Part shown: piece after piece, positions 54,541 to 63,643 of the stretch
How the letters are laid out: the number at the start of each line of letters is the position of its first letter
Numbering within the stretch: the stretch's first letter is position 1
From: Xylocopa sonorina
Lineage: Eukaryota; Arthropoda; Insecta; Hymenoptera; Apidae
Length of the DNA: 64,000 nt
Assembly: GCF_050948175.1 (NCBI RefSeq)
Contig: NW_027490396.1
Span: 62,001-126,000 of the forward strand
Reading direction: 5' to 3'
Position numbers and translations under genes: made by a program
The notes under the pieces: model-generated
What the model saw: only the letters and a program-made list of their open reading frames with translations
Database searches by the model: none
Told to the model about the DNA's origin: nothing

Positions 54541-55841
54541 AATGAATGTAAATGCAACACTTCCTTGCAAGGAAATAGCGTTTGCAGATGTTTACCTATC
54601 GTAGCAATAGAGTTCTAATGCTTCTTAAAACGTGATATCGCATCTCATTCCTATGTTTCATGGTAAGATATAATATGATTTGCGAAGTGTTATGTATTCC
54701 TCGTCTACACTTCAAATGAATGTAAATGCGACACTTCCTTGCAAGGAAACAGCGTTTGCAGATGTCTAGGTATCGTAGCAATAGAATTCATATGATTCTT
54801 AGAACGCGATATCGCATCTCATTTCTATGTTTCATGGTAAGATATAACATGATTTGCGAAGTGTTATGTATTCCTCGTCTACACTTCTAATGAATGTGAA
54901 TGCGACACTTCCTCGCTAGGAAATAGCGTTTGCAGATGTCTACGTATCGTAGCAATAGAGTTCATATGATTCTTAGAACGCGATATCGCATCTCATTTCT
55001 ATGTTTCATGGTAAGATATAACATGATTTGCGAAGTGTTAAGTATTCCTCGTCTACACTTCAAATGAATGTGAATGCGATACTTCCTCGCTAGGAAATAG
55101 CGTTTGCAGATATCTACGTATCGTAGCATTAGCTTTCCAATGCTTCTTAAAACGCGATATCGCATCTCATATCTATGTTTCATGGTAAGATATAATATGA
55201 TTTGCGAAATGTTATGTATTCCTCGTCTACACTTCTAACGAATGTAAATGCGACACCTCCTTGCAAGGAAATAGCGTTTGCAGTTGTCTACCTATCGCAG
55301 CAATAGTGTTGTTATGCTTCTTAAAACGAGATATCGCATCTCATTTCTATGTTTCATGGTAAGATATAATATGATTTGCGAAGTGTTATGTATTCCTCCT
55401 CTACACTTCAAATGAATGTAAATGCGACACTTCCTTGCAAGGAAATAGCGTTTGCTGATGTCTACGTATCGTAGCAATAGAGTTCAAATGCTTCTTAAAA
55501 CGAGATATTGCATCTCATATCTATGTTTCATGATAAGATATAATATTCATTGCGAAGTGTTATGTATTCCTCGTATGTGATTCAAATGAATGTAAATGCG
55601 ACACTTCCTTGCTAGGAAATAGCGTCTGCAGATGTCTAGGTATCGTAGCAATAGAGTTCTAATGCTTCTTAAAACGCGATATCGCATCACATTTCTATGT
55701 TTCATGGTAAGATGTAATATGATTTGCGAAGTGTTATGTATTCCTCCTCTACACTTCAAATGAATGTAAATGCGATATTTCCTTGCCAGGTAATAGCGTT
55801 TGCAGATGTCTACGTATCGTAGCAATAGATTTCTAATGCTT
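54541..55841 (+). repeat. Right end of the core, related to the 43.4-45.4 kb region
   Basis: The last core monomers match 43,405-44,000 (shift 11,136 bp, 64 monomers) and then 44,500-44,900 (shift 10,788 bp, 62 monomers). Two monomers present in the 44 kb copy are therefore missing here. The final core monomer ends at 55,841. The next starts like a core monomer and changes to the edge subfamily at about 55,880. Confidence 0.75.
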
Positions 55842-57232
55842 CTTAAAACGCGATATCGCATCTCATTTCTATGTTTCATGATAAGATATAATATTCATTG
55901 CGAAGTGTCATGTATACCTCGTATTCACTTCATAAGAATGTAAATGCGACACTTACATGCTAGGAAATAGCGTTTGCAGATGTCTACGTATCGCAGCAAT
56001 AGAGTTCTAATGTTTCTTAAAACGAGATGTCGCATTTCATATCTATGTTTCGTGGTAAGATATAATATTCATTGTAGAGTGTTATGTATACCTCGTAATC
56101 ACTTCAAAAGTATGTAAATGCGACACTTCCATGCTAGGAAATAGCGTTTGCAGATGTCTACGTATCGTAGCAAGAGAGATCTAATGCTTCTTAAAACGCG
56201 ATATCGCATCTCACGTCTATGTTTCATGATGAGATATAATATTCATTGCCAAGTGTCATGTATACCTCGTATTCACTTCAAAAGAATGTAAATGCGGCAC
56301 TTCCATGCTAGGAAAAAGCGTTTGCAGATGTCTACGTATCGTAGCAATAGAGTTCTAGTGCTTCCTAAAATGAGAAGTCGTATTTCATTTCTATGTTTCG
56401 TAATAAGATATAATATTCATTGTAGAGTGTTGTGTATACCTCGTATTCACTTCAAAAGAATGCAAATGCGTCACTTCCAAGCTAGGAAATAGCGTTTGCA
56501 GACGTCTACGTATCGTAGCAATATAGTTCTAATGCTTCTTAAAACGCGATATCGCATCTCACTTCTATGTTTCATGATAAAGTATAATATTCATTGCGAA
56601 GTGTAATGGATACCTCATATTATCTTCAAAAGAATGTAAATGCGGCACTTCAATGCTAGGAAATAGCGTTTGCAGATGTCTACGTATCGTAGCAATAGAG
56701 TTCTAATGCTTCTCAAAATGAGAAGTCGTATTTCATTTCTATGTTTCGTAATAAGATATAATATTCATTGTGGAATGTTATGTATACCTCGTATTCACTT
56801 CAAATGAATGTAACTGCGACACTTCCTTGCTAGGAAATAACATTTTCAGATGTCTACGCATTGTAGTAATAGAGTTCTAATGCTTCTTAAAACGCGATAT
56901 CGCACTCATTCCTATGTTTCATGATAAGAAATAATATTCATTGCGAAGTGCCATGTATATCTCGTATTCACTTCAAAAGAATGTAAATGCGAAACTTCCA
57001 TTCTAGGAAATAGGGTTTGCAGATGTCTACGTATCGTAGCAATAGAGTTTTAATGCTACTTAAAACGAGAAGTCGCATTTCATTTTTATGTTTCGTGATA
57101 AGATATAATATTCATTGTGGAGTGTTATGTATACCTCGCATTCACTTCAAAAGAATGTAAATGCGACACTTTCTTGCTAGGAAATATTGTTTGCAGATGT
57201 CTACGTATCGTAGCAATAGAGTTCTAATGCCT
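55842..57232 (+). repeat. Alternating A/B dimer higher-order repeat, 348 bp, first run
   Basis: Four dimers: 55,842-56,189, 56,190-56,537, 56,538-56,885 and 56,886-57,232. The A monomers have gcgatatcgcatctca, tttcatgataag and ttcattgcgaagtg. The B monomers have gaga(t/a)gtcgcatttca (or gtcgtatttca), tttcgt(g/a)(a/g)taag and ttcattgt(a/g)gagtg. The strict alternation shows the ancestral edge unit was a dimer, unlike the 3- to 30-mer units of the core. Confidence 0.88.
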
Positions 57233-57579
57233 CTTAAAACGGGATATCGCATCTTATTGCTATGTTTCATGATAAGATATAATATTCATTGCGAAGTATT
57301 ATGTATACCTCGTCTATACTCCGAATGAAAGTAAATGCCACACTTCCTTGCTGGGAAATAGCGTTTCGAGATGTCTACGTATCGAAGAAAGAGAGTTCTA
57401 ATTCTTCTTAAAACGCGACATGGCATCCTATTTCTATGTTTCATGATAGTTTGTAATATTCATTGCGAAGTGTTATGTATACCTCGCCTACACTTCAAAA
57501 GAATGTAAGTGTCACACATCCTTGCTAGGAAATGCCCTTCCAGGTGTCTAGGTATCGAAGCAGTGGAGTTCTAATGCTT
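57233..57579 (+). repeat. A/C dimer, first copy
   Basis: Here the B monomer is replaced by a C monomer beginning cttaaaacgcgacatggcatcc, with catgatagtttgtaat and gtcacacatcc. The A partner carries cgtctatactccgaatgaaag and ttgctgggaaatagcgtttcgag. The same pair recurs at 59,145-59,491, shifted by about 1,922 bp (eleven monomers plus 8 bp), with few differences. Confidence 0.85.
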
Positions 57580-58623
57580 CTTAATACGCGATATCGCATC
57601 ACATTTCTATGTTTCATGATAAGATATAATATTCATTGCAAAGTGTCATGTATACCTCGTATTCACTTCAAAAGAATGTAAATGCGACACTGCCATGCTA
57701 GGAAATAGCGTTTGCAGATGTCTACGTATCGTAGCGATAGTGTTTTAATGCTACTTAAAACGAGATGTCGCATTTCATTTTTATGTTTCGTGATAAGATA
57801 CAATATTCATTGTGGAGTGTTATGTATACCTCGTATTCACTTCAAAATAATGTAAATGCGACACTTCCTTGCTAGGAAATATTGTTTGCAGATTTTTACG
57901 TATCGTAGTAATAGAGTTCTAATGCTTCTTAAAACGCGATATCGCATCTCATTTCTATGTTTCATGATAAGATATAATATTCATTGCAAAGTGTCATGTA
58001 TACCTCGTATTCACTTCAAAAGAATGTAAATGCGACACTTACATGCTAGGAAATAGCGTTTGCAGATGTCTACGTATCGTAGCAATAGAGTACTAATGCT
58101 TCTTAAAACGAGATGTCGCATTTCATTCCTATGTTTCGTGATAAGATATAATATTCATTGTAGAGTGTTATGTATACCTCGTATTCACTTCAAAAGAATG
58201 TAAATGCGACACTTCCATGCTAGGAAATAGCGTTTGCAGATGTCTACGTATCGTAGCAATAGAGTTCTAATGCTTCTTGAAACGCGATATCGCATCTCAC
58301 TTCTATGTTTCATGATAAGATATAATATTCATTGCGAAGTGTCATGTATACCTCGTATTCACTTCATAAGAATGTAAATGCGACACTTACATGCTAGGAA
58401 ATAGCGTTTGCAGATGTCTACGTATCGCAGCAATAGAGTTCTAATGTTTCTTAAAACGATATGTCGCATTCCATATCTATGTTTCGTGGTAAGATATAAT
58501 ATTCATTGTAGAGTGTTATGTATACCTCGTAATCACTTCAAAAGAATGTAAATGCGACACTTCCTTGCTAGGAAATAGCGTTTCCAGATGTCCGCGTATC
58601 GTAGCAATAGAGTTCCAATGCTT
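57580..58623 (+). repeat. Alternating A/B dimer higher-order repeat, second run
   Basis: Three A/B dimers at 57,580-57,927, 57,928-58,275 and 58,276-58,623. The segment 58,327-58,550 (cttcataagaatg, cttacatgctagg, cgcagcaatag, taatgtttctt) repeats 55,893-56,116 almost exactly, shifted by 2,434 bp. The edge therefore also carries a larger duplication of about 14 monomers. Confidence 0.83.
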
Positions 58624-59144
58624 CTTAAATCGCGATATCGCATTTCATTTCTATGTTTCATGATAAGATGTAATATTCATTGCGACGTGTTATCGTTGCC
58701 TCGCATACACTTCAAACGAATGTAAGTGCGACACTTCCTTGCTAGGAAATAGCGTTTGCAGATGTCACCGTATCATAGCAATAGAGTTCTAATGCTTCTC
58801 AAAACTCGATATCGCATCTCATGTCTATGTTTCATGATAAGATGTAATACTCATTGCTAAGCGTCATGTATACCTCGCATACACTTCAAATGAATGTCAA
58901 GGTGACATTTCCTTGCTAGGAAGTCGCGTTTGCAGATGTCTACGTATCGTAGCAATAGAGTTCTAATGCTTCTTAAAACGCGATATCGCATCTCATTCCA
59001 ATTTTAAAGATAAAATATAATATTCATTGTGCATTGTTATGTATATCTCGTATTCACATCAAAGGAATATTAATGCGACGCTTCCTTGCTAGGAAATGGC
59101 GTTTGCAGATGTCTAGGTATTGATACAATAGAGTCCTAATGCTT

Positions 59145-59491
59145 CTTAAAACGCGATATCGCATCTCATTCCTATGTTTCATGATAAGATATAATATTCA
59201 TTGCGAAGTATTATGTATACCTCGTCTATACTCCGAATGAAAGTAAATGCCACACTTCCTTGCTGGGAAATAGCGTTTCGAGATGTCTACGTATCGAAGA
59301 AAGAGAGTTCTATTTCTTCTTAAAACGCGACATGGCATCCTATTTCTATGTTTCATGATAGTTTGTAATATTCATTGCGAAGTGTTATGTATACCTCGCC
59401 TACACTTCAAAAGAATGTAAATGTCACACATCCTTGCTAGGAAATGCGCTTCCAGGTGTCTAGGTATCGAAGCAGTGGAGTTCTAATGCTT
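59145..59491 (+). repeat. A/C dimer, second copy
   Basis: Near-identical to 57,233-57,579, sharing actccgaatgaaagtaaatgcc, gtttcgagatg, cgaagaaagagag, gacatggcatcc and cttccaggtgtc. Differences include ttctaattc against ttctatttc and atgcccttcc against atgcgcttcc. It is followed by one more A-type monomer (59,492-59,665) before the array decays. Confidence 0.85.
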
Positions 59492-59665
59492 TTTAATACG
59501 CGATATCGCATCTCATTTCTATGTTTCATGATAAGATATAATATTCATTGCAAAGTGTCATGTATACCTCGTATTCACTTCAAAAGAATGTAAACGCGAC
59601 ACTTCCTTACGAGGAAGTAACGTTTCCATTTGTTTACTTATCGGAGCAATAGAGTTCTATTGCTT

Positions 59666-60330
59666 CATTCAACACGATGTCGCAAGTCATTTCAATGATT
59701 CATGGTAAATTGCAATGTTCTTTGCAATATGTTACATTTGTCTGCATCTAGACCTTAGAAGGATGTGAATCCTATACTTGCTTGCAACAGAATATCGTTT
59801 CCAGATCTCTACGTGTCCAAGCAAGACATTTCTAATACTTCATGCAGCGCGATGACGCATCTCATTTCAACGTTTCAATGCAAAGAATCTGTAATCATAT
59901 GTCCATAACATTGTGCTTAACTGTTAGAGGTCTTCAATAGAATGTGAACTATATAATTCCATGCAACGGCATGGCGCTCCGTAGTGTCTGTCTGTTAAAG
60001 CAATCGAGCTAAAATTCTCAATGCAATGCGCTGGCGCATCCCATTTCATCGTTTTAAAGTAAGAATGCTGTAATCTCTTATGCATAGCTCTATGCTTATC
60101 TGCTTTAAAACTTCATAAGAATGTAAATTCTACAGCTCCATGCAACAGGATTGCCCTTCGTAGTGTCTACATGTCGAGACAATAGAGTACTAATGCATTA
60201 TACAATGCCATGACTCATCTCATTTCAACGTTTCGAATTAAGTAAGCTGTAATCTTCTATGAAAAGCATTATAATTATCTGCTTCTATTCTACAATAGAA
60301 TGTGAATTCTATAGATCCAAGCAACAGGAG
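59666..60330 (+). repeat. Decayed satellite monomers at the array edge
   Basis: About four monomers with only patchy similarity, recognised by the ordered landmarks atg(t/a)cgc, catttcaacgtttc, a ctgtaatc segment, atgtgaat, a ccatgcaacag segment and gtgtct-acgtgtc. The anchor homologous to gcgatatcgc falls at about 59,676, 59,851, 60,030 and 60,209, so spacing has drifted to 175-179 bp. The last copy stops at about 60,330 after gcaacaggag. Confidence 0.8.
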
Positions 60331-60362
60331 GGCAGGCCCTCCACCATCCTACTGCCTGCCCT
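60327..60362. other. Inverted-repeat hairpin at the satellite/unique-DNA border
   Basis: Two overlapping stems can form. One pairs ggagggc (60,327-60,333) with gccctcc (60,336-60,342) across a 2-nt centre, probably too tight to form as a hairpin but a near-perfect palindrome. The other pairs agggcaggc (60,329-60,337) with gcctgccct (60,354-60,362) across 16 nt. It is GC-rich in an AT-rich setting and sits exactly where satellite similarity ends. It may be a breakpoint scar or chance. Confidence 0.55.
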
Positions 60363-61210
60363 GATGCGAGCAAAGGATTCCCAGGGCCACTCAAACCGCG
60401 ACCAACAACTATCTTATACTCTAACCGATTCATCGTTATGCGTTTTCCATTAAGCTTGCCGGGATCAGTGATATTGATTCGCTCAATCTAAATTATTATT
60501 TTCTTTTTAAGTTTCTCGATTTTTTTAGTTTCTCTCACGATATCGTCTATTTCGTTATACCTTACCCTTACAGTATGGTATATAATCTGTTGTTTGATAT
60601 TTCTAGGATTTCCTCTTAATAAATGCAATGCTTCCACATATTTTCTTTCTCTTTCTCTTTAGTTACATTGTTGTTATTTTATGCTTTTCACCCTCCACAT
60701 TCCCTCTCTACACCTTCTCGGAACAGGCTTTATACGATTACTGCAGGATGACGCCCCGGTCTCGTTACACCGAGATCGAGTGTTCTCTCTTGCATCCGTT
60801 GATTTATATATGTTATATATTGGAGAATATTTCCTTTTATCCTTTGTGTTCTTCCAATGAAATTACATAGACAGAGGTACGAGCTAGTTCTGCACGTCTA
60901 TTTGAAACAACATTAAATCACCTTGTTAAACAATAATATATTAAATGTGACTTGGACTTTTAAATTTGAATTTATAAACATCTAACAGGTAAATATGTTT
61001 TTCTTACTATTCATATCCTTATACATTCAGTGATTTATTGTGTGCTGTGATTTGATATATTAACTGCTTGATTATATTTTGCAATGAACTTTGCGTACCA
61101 AACATTGTTTTTACTCCTGATGGGAGTGGATAGTTCTTCGTTTTATATTCTTATATCGCATTCATTATAAAAGTATATGATATCCTTCTTATGCAGTCAT
61201 GTATAATTAT
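60363..61210. other. Unique AT-rich flank, no gene recognised
   Basis: No satellite similarity, no credible coding region and no RNA gene were seen. Pyrimidine-rich stretches occur near 60,490-60,540 and 60,640-60,700. An 80-codon open frame at 60,628-60,870 begins with a hydrophobic run but has no recognisable domain or codon pattern and is probably chance. Confidence 0.6.
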
Positions 61211-61214
61211 GTAC
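61211..61214. repeat. Left target-site duplication GTAC
   Basis: Four bases directly before the TGTGACG end, identical to the four bases directly after the CGTCACA end. GTAC is palindromic, so it carries no strand information. Confidence 0.7.
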
Positions 61215-61755
61215 TGTGACGGTTTTTCCCGTTTCAATCCTCCAGAAAAGGGTATATAGAACCAATAATAACGGGGTATCCAGAAGTTTAATCCGGGGTT
61301 ATATCGGGGTACAGAATATCCGCGTGATTCGGCAACGCGAAGTACAGAACAATAAATTTCCTATCCAGCGAGTATTTCGAAGCTGCGAGGCTGGGACTTT
61401 TTGGGCGCCAGCTACTCAAAAAGTAGCAAAAACTAGTAAACCACGCAACCCGGGGAAACCCGGTTCAAGATAACCCTCGAACTTTCGGAATACTCTTTCG
61501 CTCGACTGCTTCTAGCCGAGTGCGCAAATTAGGGTCGCGGGATACTGAACTCACGGCTTCTTCCTAGATTGCCTCGACGCGGTATTACAAAAGGGTATAC
61601 GACACGCCGCGAATGACCGTGGATCACCACCCGTTATACAATACAAATTACAATACGCGATATCACAATTGCGGCAGGGAACAAATGGGACGCTTTAGCG
61701 TATAAGGACTCACGTTCTCGTTTCCAACAAGTATGGATCTCGTTCAGTCCGTCTA

Positions 61756-61790
61756 CCTCTCTCTCCCTCTCACTCTCTCTCTCTCTCCTC
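61756..61790 (+). repeat. CT-rich microsatellite inside the LTR
   Basis: Interrupted (CT)n tract in about 35 bp. The opposite strand is (GA)n, the kind of tract bound by GAGA-type factors in insects. No binding is shown here. Confidence 0.8.
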
Positions 61791-61884
61791 CGAATCGCTC
61801 CGTATAATCGCTTGCTCGGTTGCTCGCTAAGTAGTCGCTATGTCGTTCAGAAGAATAAGAGGCTGTCTTCGTGCTGGCTAGCTC

Positions 61885-61892
61885 ATTATATA
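61885..61892 (-). promoter_or_regulatory. TATA-like box of the LTR, better match on the minus strand
   Basis: The minus strand reads TATATAAT, a good TATA-box match, while the plus strand gives the weaker TATATAGG. If real, the LTR promoter would fire leftwards, toward the satellite. No clear AATAAA signal follows on either strand, so orientation is a weak inference. Confidence 0.35.
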
Positions 61893-62059
61893 GGTTTGCT
61901 GGGGGTCTTCGGATCCCCTTAGATCCTCCTTAGGGCTCCTTGATGGGGTAGGGCCATACGCTTCGGTATTGTTCGGGGCATCGATCGGTGGATTTCGGCG
62001 ATCTTCCCTGATCGCCCCCTCTGGTGTGTCTAGAGGGGGTCCTCTGGATTATTTGAACT

Positions 62060-62080
62060 GCGGCGCGTGTCGCGCGCCGC
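62060..62080. other. GC-only hairpin inside the LTR
   Basis: Perfect 8-bp arms gcggcgcg (62,060-62,067) and cgcgccgc (62,073-62,080) around tgtcg. It is an all-GC stem in otherwise moderate composition and could be a stable RNA structure in the retroelement transcript. Confidence 0.65.
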
Positions 62081-62429
62081 GCTTTCCACGGCTCACCTGC
62101 AATTCCGCTGTGCATCTTGAGTTTACCTCTCCATGGGCTTAAGGGAGTGGTAGAGGTCCTTCTCACACCCGAGAACCATCCTGTTTGTCTCCATGGACTA
62201 TGGCAGCGGTCTTATCGTTGCAGAGCTCTGGATCGTATCCTTCGGGCTTCAGGGTCTCTTCTTGCTCACTTCCCGACTCCTCCACCGTCGAGCCCGTCAC
62301 GCTACCTCGGCGCACAGCCCTTCCGCGAACCTGCGGTCTTATTATCCGCCGAAGAGGCGTCTTATAGGTCGCTTCTTCCATCAGCTCGCCAGTCTTATCC
62401 GTCGAACGGAGAGAGAGAAACGAACGGGA

Positions 62430-62440
62430 GGGGGGGGGGG
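62430..62440 (+). repeat. Run of eleven G
   Basis: Homopolymer inside the LTR, preceded by gggaga-type purine sequence. It is prone to sequencing error and to length variation. Confidence 0.8.
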
Positions 62441-62572
62441 AAGGTTCTACCATCGTGTATTTCACGCTCCTCGCAAATACAGCTATCGCAATGGTCCGTG
62501 TCGCGCTTCTCGCATGGGTGGTGATCTGCGAGCTAGTCTAACCGAAGCAGGGGGGTGGGTGAGCGAGCCTTG

Positions 62573-62580
62573 TGACGTCA
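62573..62580. promoter_or_regulatory. CRE-like palindrome TGACGTCA in the LTR end
   Basis: Perfect match to the cAMP-response-element consensus bound by CREB/ATF bZIP factors, ten bases inside the right end. It lies beside ccacgtcaca, which repeats the ACGTCA core. LTR U3 regions often carry such sites, and if the element points left this would be the 5' part of U3. Function is inference. Confidence 0.45.
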
Positions 62581-62590
62581 CCACGTCACA

Positions 62591-62594
62591 GTAC
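62591..62594. repeat. Right target-site duplication GTAC
   Basis: Four bases directly after the CGTCACA end, matching the left copy at 61,211. Together with the terminal inverted repeat it defines the element ends exactly. Confidence 0.7.
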
Positions 62595-62643
62595 ATACAA
62601 ATTTGCGATTAAGTAGCTATGTGTTCAAATTCAATTCGGAATA

Positions 62644-63643
62644 ATGCACTAAAAAGCATCCCAGATAACAAACGGCAAGATGGTAGCGACACCACGCCGG
62701 CACTATATTGCCACTTCCGAGGAGTGTCAACTGATTCGTAGTCATCTGTGACCGGATTTGTTAACTAAAATGCCAGAACGTGTTACCAGCACATTCTAGA
62801 CAAGCGAATCGCACAGCACCAGCACTATGGTGACACGCGTATCATCGCTCCATTCATGAATCTCCTCAGCAATGACGCAGGATCACATTTGGCAATGGGG
62901 AACCTGTACTTTCATACAAATTAGAACCGTTAGATGTCAGTAGATGTTCAGCATATGAGTATTGATAGACATTTTGATGGTCGTTTTCCTATATTTATAG
63001 TTATTGAGCGAGTCGTATATATTTCTTTCAATCCATCATAGACTAAAAATATTATTTATCAAAAAAATATTACTTATAAAATAAAAATTCATGCTGTTGC
63101 GTCCCTAACTTCGCCTTGTGTAATTTTTGAAATAACATGCTGTCATCGTATTTAATGTAACCCTCAATTGCATGAATTTGCAACAATAAATTGAAGAAAA
63201 TATATATAAAATAAGTGTGTATATTTTTATGACAAAGTAATTATCGACTTTATGGAAAAAATCGTCCTATCGAGCTAGTTTATAGAAAATAATAAAATCG
63301 AGTTCTTATATCTTTGTTTTGTGCCGGTGTATCTATTTTGGAATCAAAATAAATAAATTGCACAGTTTAGTCATTTTTCATATTTGCTTATAATTTTTAT
63401 GGAAACAGCTTCCCCATTAGTAAATGTCAGCCTACGCCACAACCACGCGTGTAGCTATGGTGAGCTGATAGTGTCATTGTCACGGCCGTGTAGCCCGTGA
63501 TACGAATGCCGCCCCAGTACTAACAGTATGTCATTTCGAAAGCTGAGTAGGAGCACTTTGTTAGCACAGTTCTGTCACGGAATTCGTTCCATCCGTTGTC
63601 ATTGGCGTGCCAATCACTGGCTGCTTGGGATATTGTAGTGCAT
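62644..63643. mobile_element. Probable non-autonomous DNA transposon with diverged inverted ends
   Basis: The left end starts atgcactaaaaagcatccca. The right end, read on the minus strand, starts atgcactacaatatccca. Further inverted matches follow in the same order: acacgcgt (62,833 and 63,445), next to ctatggtg/caccatag-type sequence, and then catttggcaatggggaacctgt against catttactaatggggaagctgt. The arms are about 250-280 bp, diverged, and flank an AT-rich core (about 62,930-63,390) with no open frame. The outermost shared bases are compatible with CACTA ends or with a palindromic TGCA target duplication, and I cannot decide between them. A large chance inverted duplication is the alternative. 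Confidence 0.5.

Larger units (their letters stand above)
1..55841 (+). repeat. Homogeneous satellite core (about 321 monomers)
   Basis: Core of the array. Monomers differ at a limited set of recurring positions: gtgttatg, gtgtcatg or gtgttaag; cctcgtc, cctcctc or cctcttc; ttgcaagg, ttgctagg or tcgctagg; gatataa, gatgtaa or gacgtaa; tctacg, tctagg or ttacct. These combinations recur in fixed order over many monomers, so the core is built from higher-order repeats and not from independently varying monomers. The right limit is set where monomers switch to the ttcattg / tatacctcg / cttcaaaagaatg type. Confidence 0.93.
55842..59665 (+). repeat. Diverged edge subfamily of the satellite (about 22 monomers)
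   Basis: Period 173-174 bp and the same orientation as the core, but with a distinct diagnostic set: catgataagatataatattcattg, tatacctcg, attcacttcaaaagaatg and cttccatgctagg. Monomer starts were read at 55,842, 56,016, 56,190, 56,364, 56,538, 56,712, 56,886, 57,059, 57,233, 57,407, 57,580, 57,754, 57,928, 58,102, 58,276, 58,450, 58,624, 58,798, 58,972, 59,145, 59,319 and 59,492. Private mutations per monomer increase rightwards. This is the older layer expected at the edge of an array that is homogenised from its centre. Confidence 0.93.
1..60330 (+). repeat. 174-bp satellite DNA array, whole extent
   Basis: Head-to-tail tandem array. The landmark cttaaaacgcg recurs at 1, 175, 349 and 523, and so on at 174-bp steps for 60 kb. 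All copies read in the same orientation, and I saw no foreign insertion anywhere in the array. The array is cut by the left edge of the window and decays into unique sequence at about 60,330. A monomer close to nucleosome-repeat length, megasatellite-like homogeneity and an ordered loss of similarity at one edge are typical of centromeric or pericentromeric satellites. Centromere function itself is inference. No conserved CENP-B box was recognised. Confidence 0.97.
61215..62590. mobile_element. Probable solo LTR of an LTR retrotransposon
   Basis: The 1,376-bp segment begins tgtgacgg and ends ccacgtcaca, giving the TG...CA ends of an LTR with a 7-bp terminal inverted repeat TGTGACG/CGTCACA. 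It is flanked on both sides by gtac (61,211-61,214 and 62,591-62,594), a 4-bp target-site duplication as made by retroviral-type integrases. The interior is more GC-rich than both flanks, contains a CT microsatellite and a TATA-like box, and has no gag or pol coding sequence. A single LTR without internal region is what LTR-LTR recombination leaves. Superfamily is not certain; the ends and TSD length would suit Ty3/Gypsy-like elements. A non-LTR explanation, such as a short-TIR DNA element, is less likely. Confidence 0.72.

Noticed and set aside
1..55841. CRISPR array, because of regular spacing and palindromic pieces
   Set aside because: The whole 174-bp unit is repeated without unique spacers, and the flank carries eukaryotic-type elements. 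There are no cas genes.
1..60330. CENP-B box or telomeric repeat (TTAGG-type) within the array
   Set aside because: I looked for both and saw neither a convincing CENP-B box nor tandem telomere repeats.
60628..60870. 80-codon open frame with a hydrophobic N-terminus, possibly a small secreted protein
   Set aside because: T-rich DNA readily encodes Phe/Leu/Ile runs. No domain, no splice context and no supporting signal was seen.
61756..61892. Promoter of a cellular gene (CT-rich tract plus TATA box)
   Set aside because: No coding exon follows on either strand within the window, and the segment lies inside a unit with LTR ends and a target-site duplication.
61930..62612. Overlapping open frames of 60-139 codons on both strands
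   Set aside because: They overlap in several frames inside the GC-rich probable LTR and share no motif with gag, protease or pol. They are composition effects.
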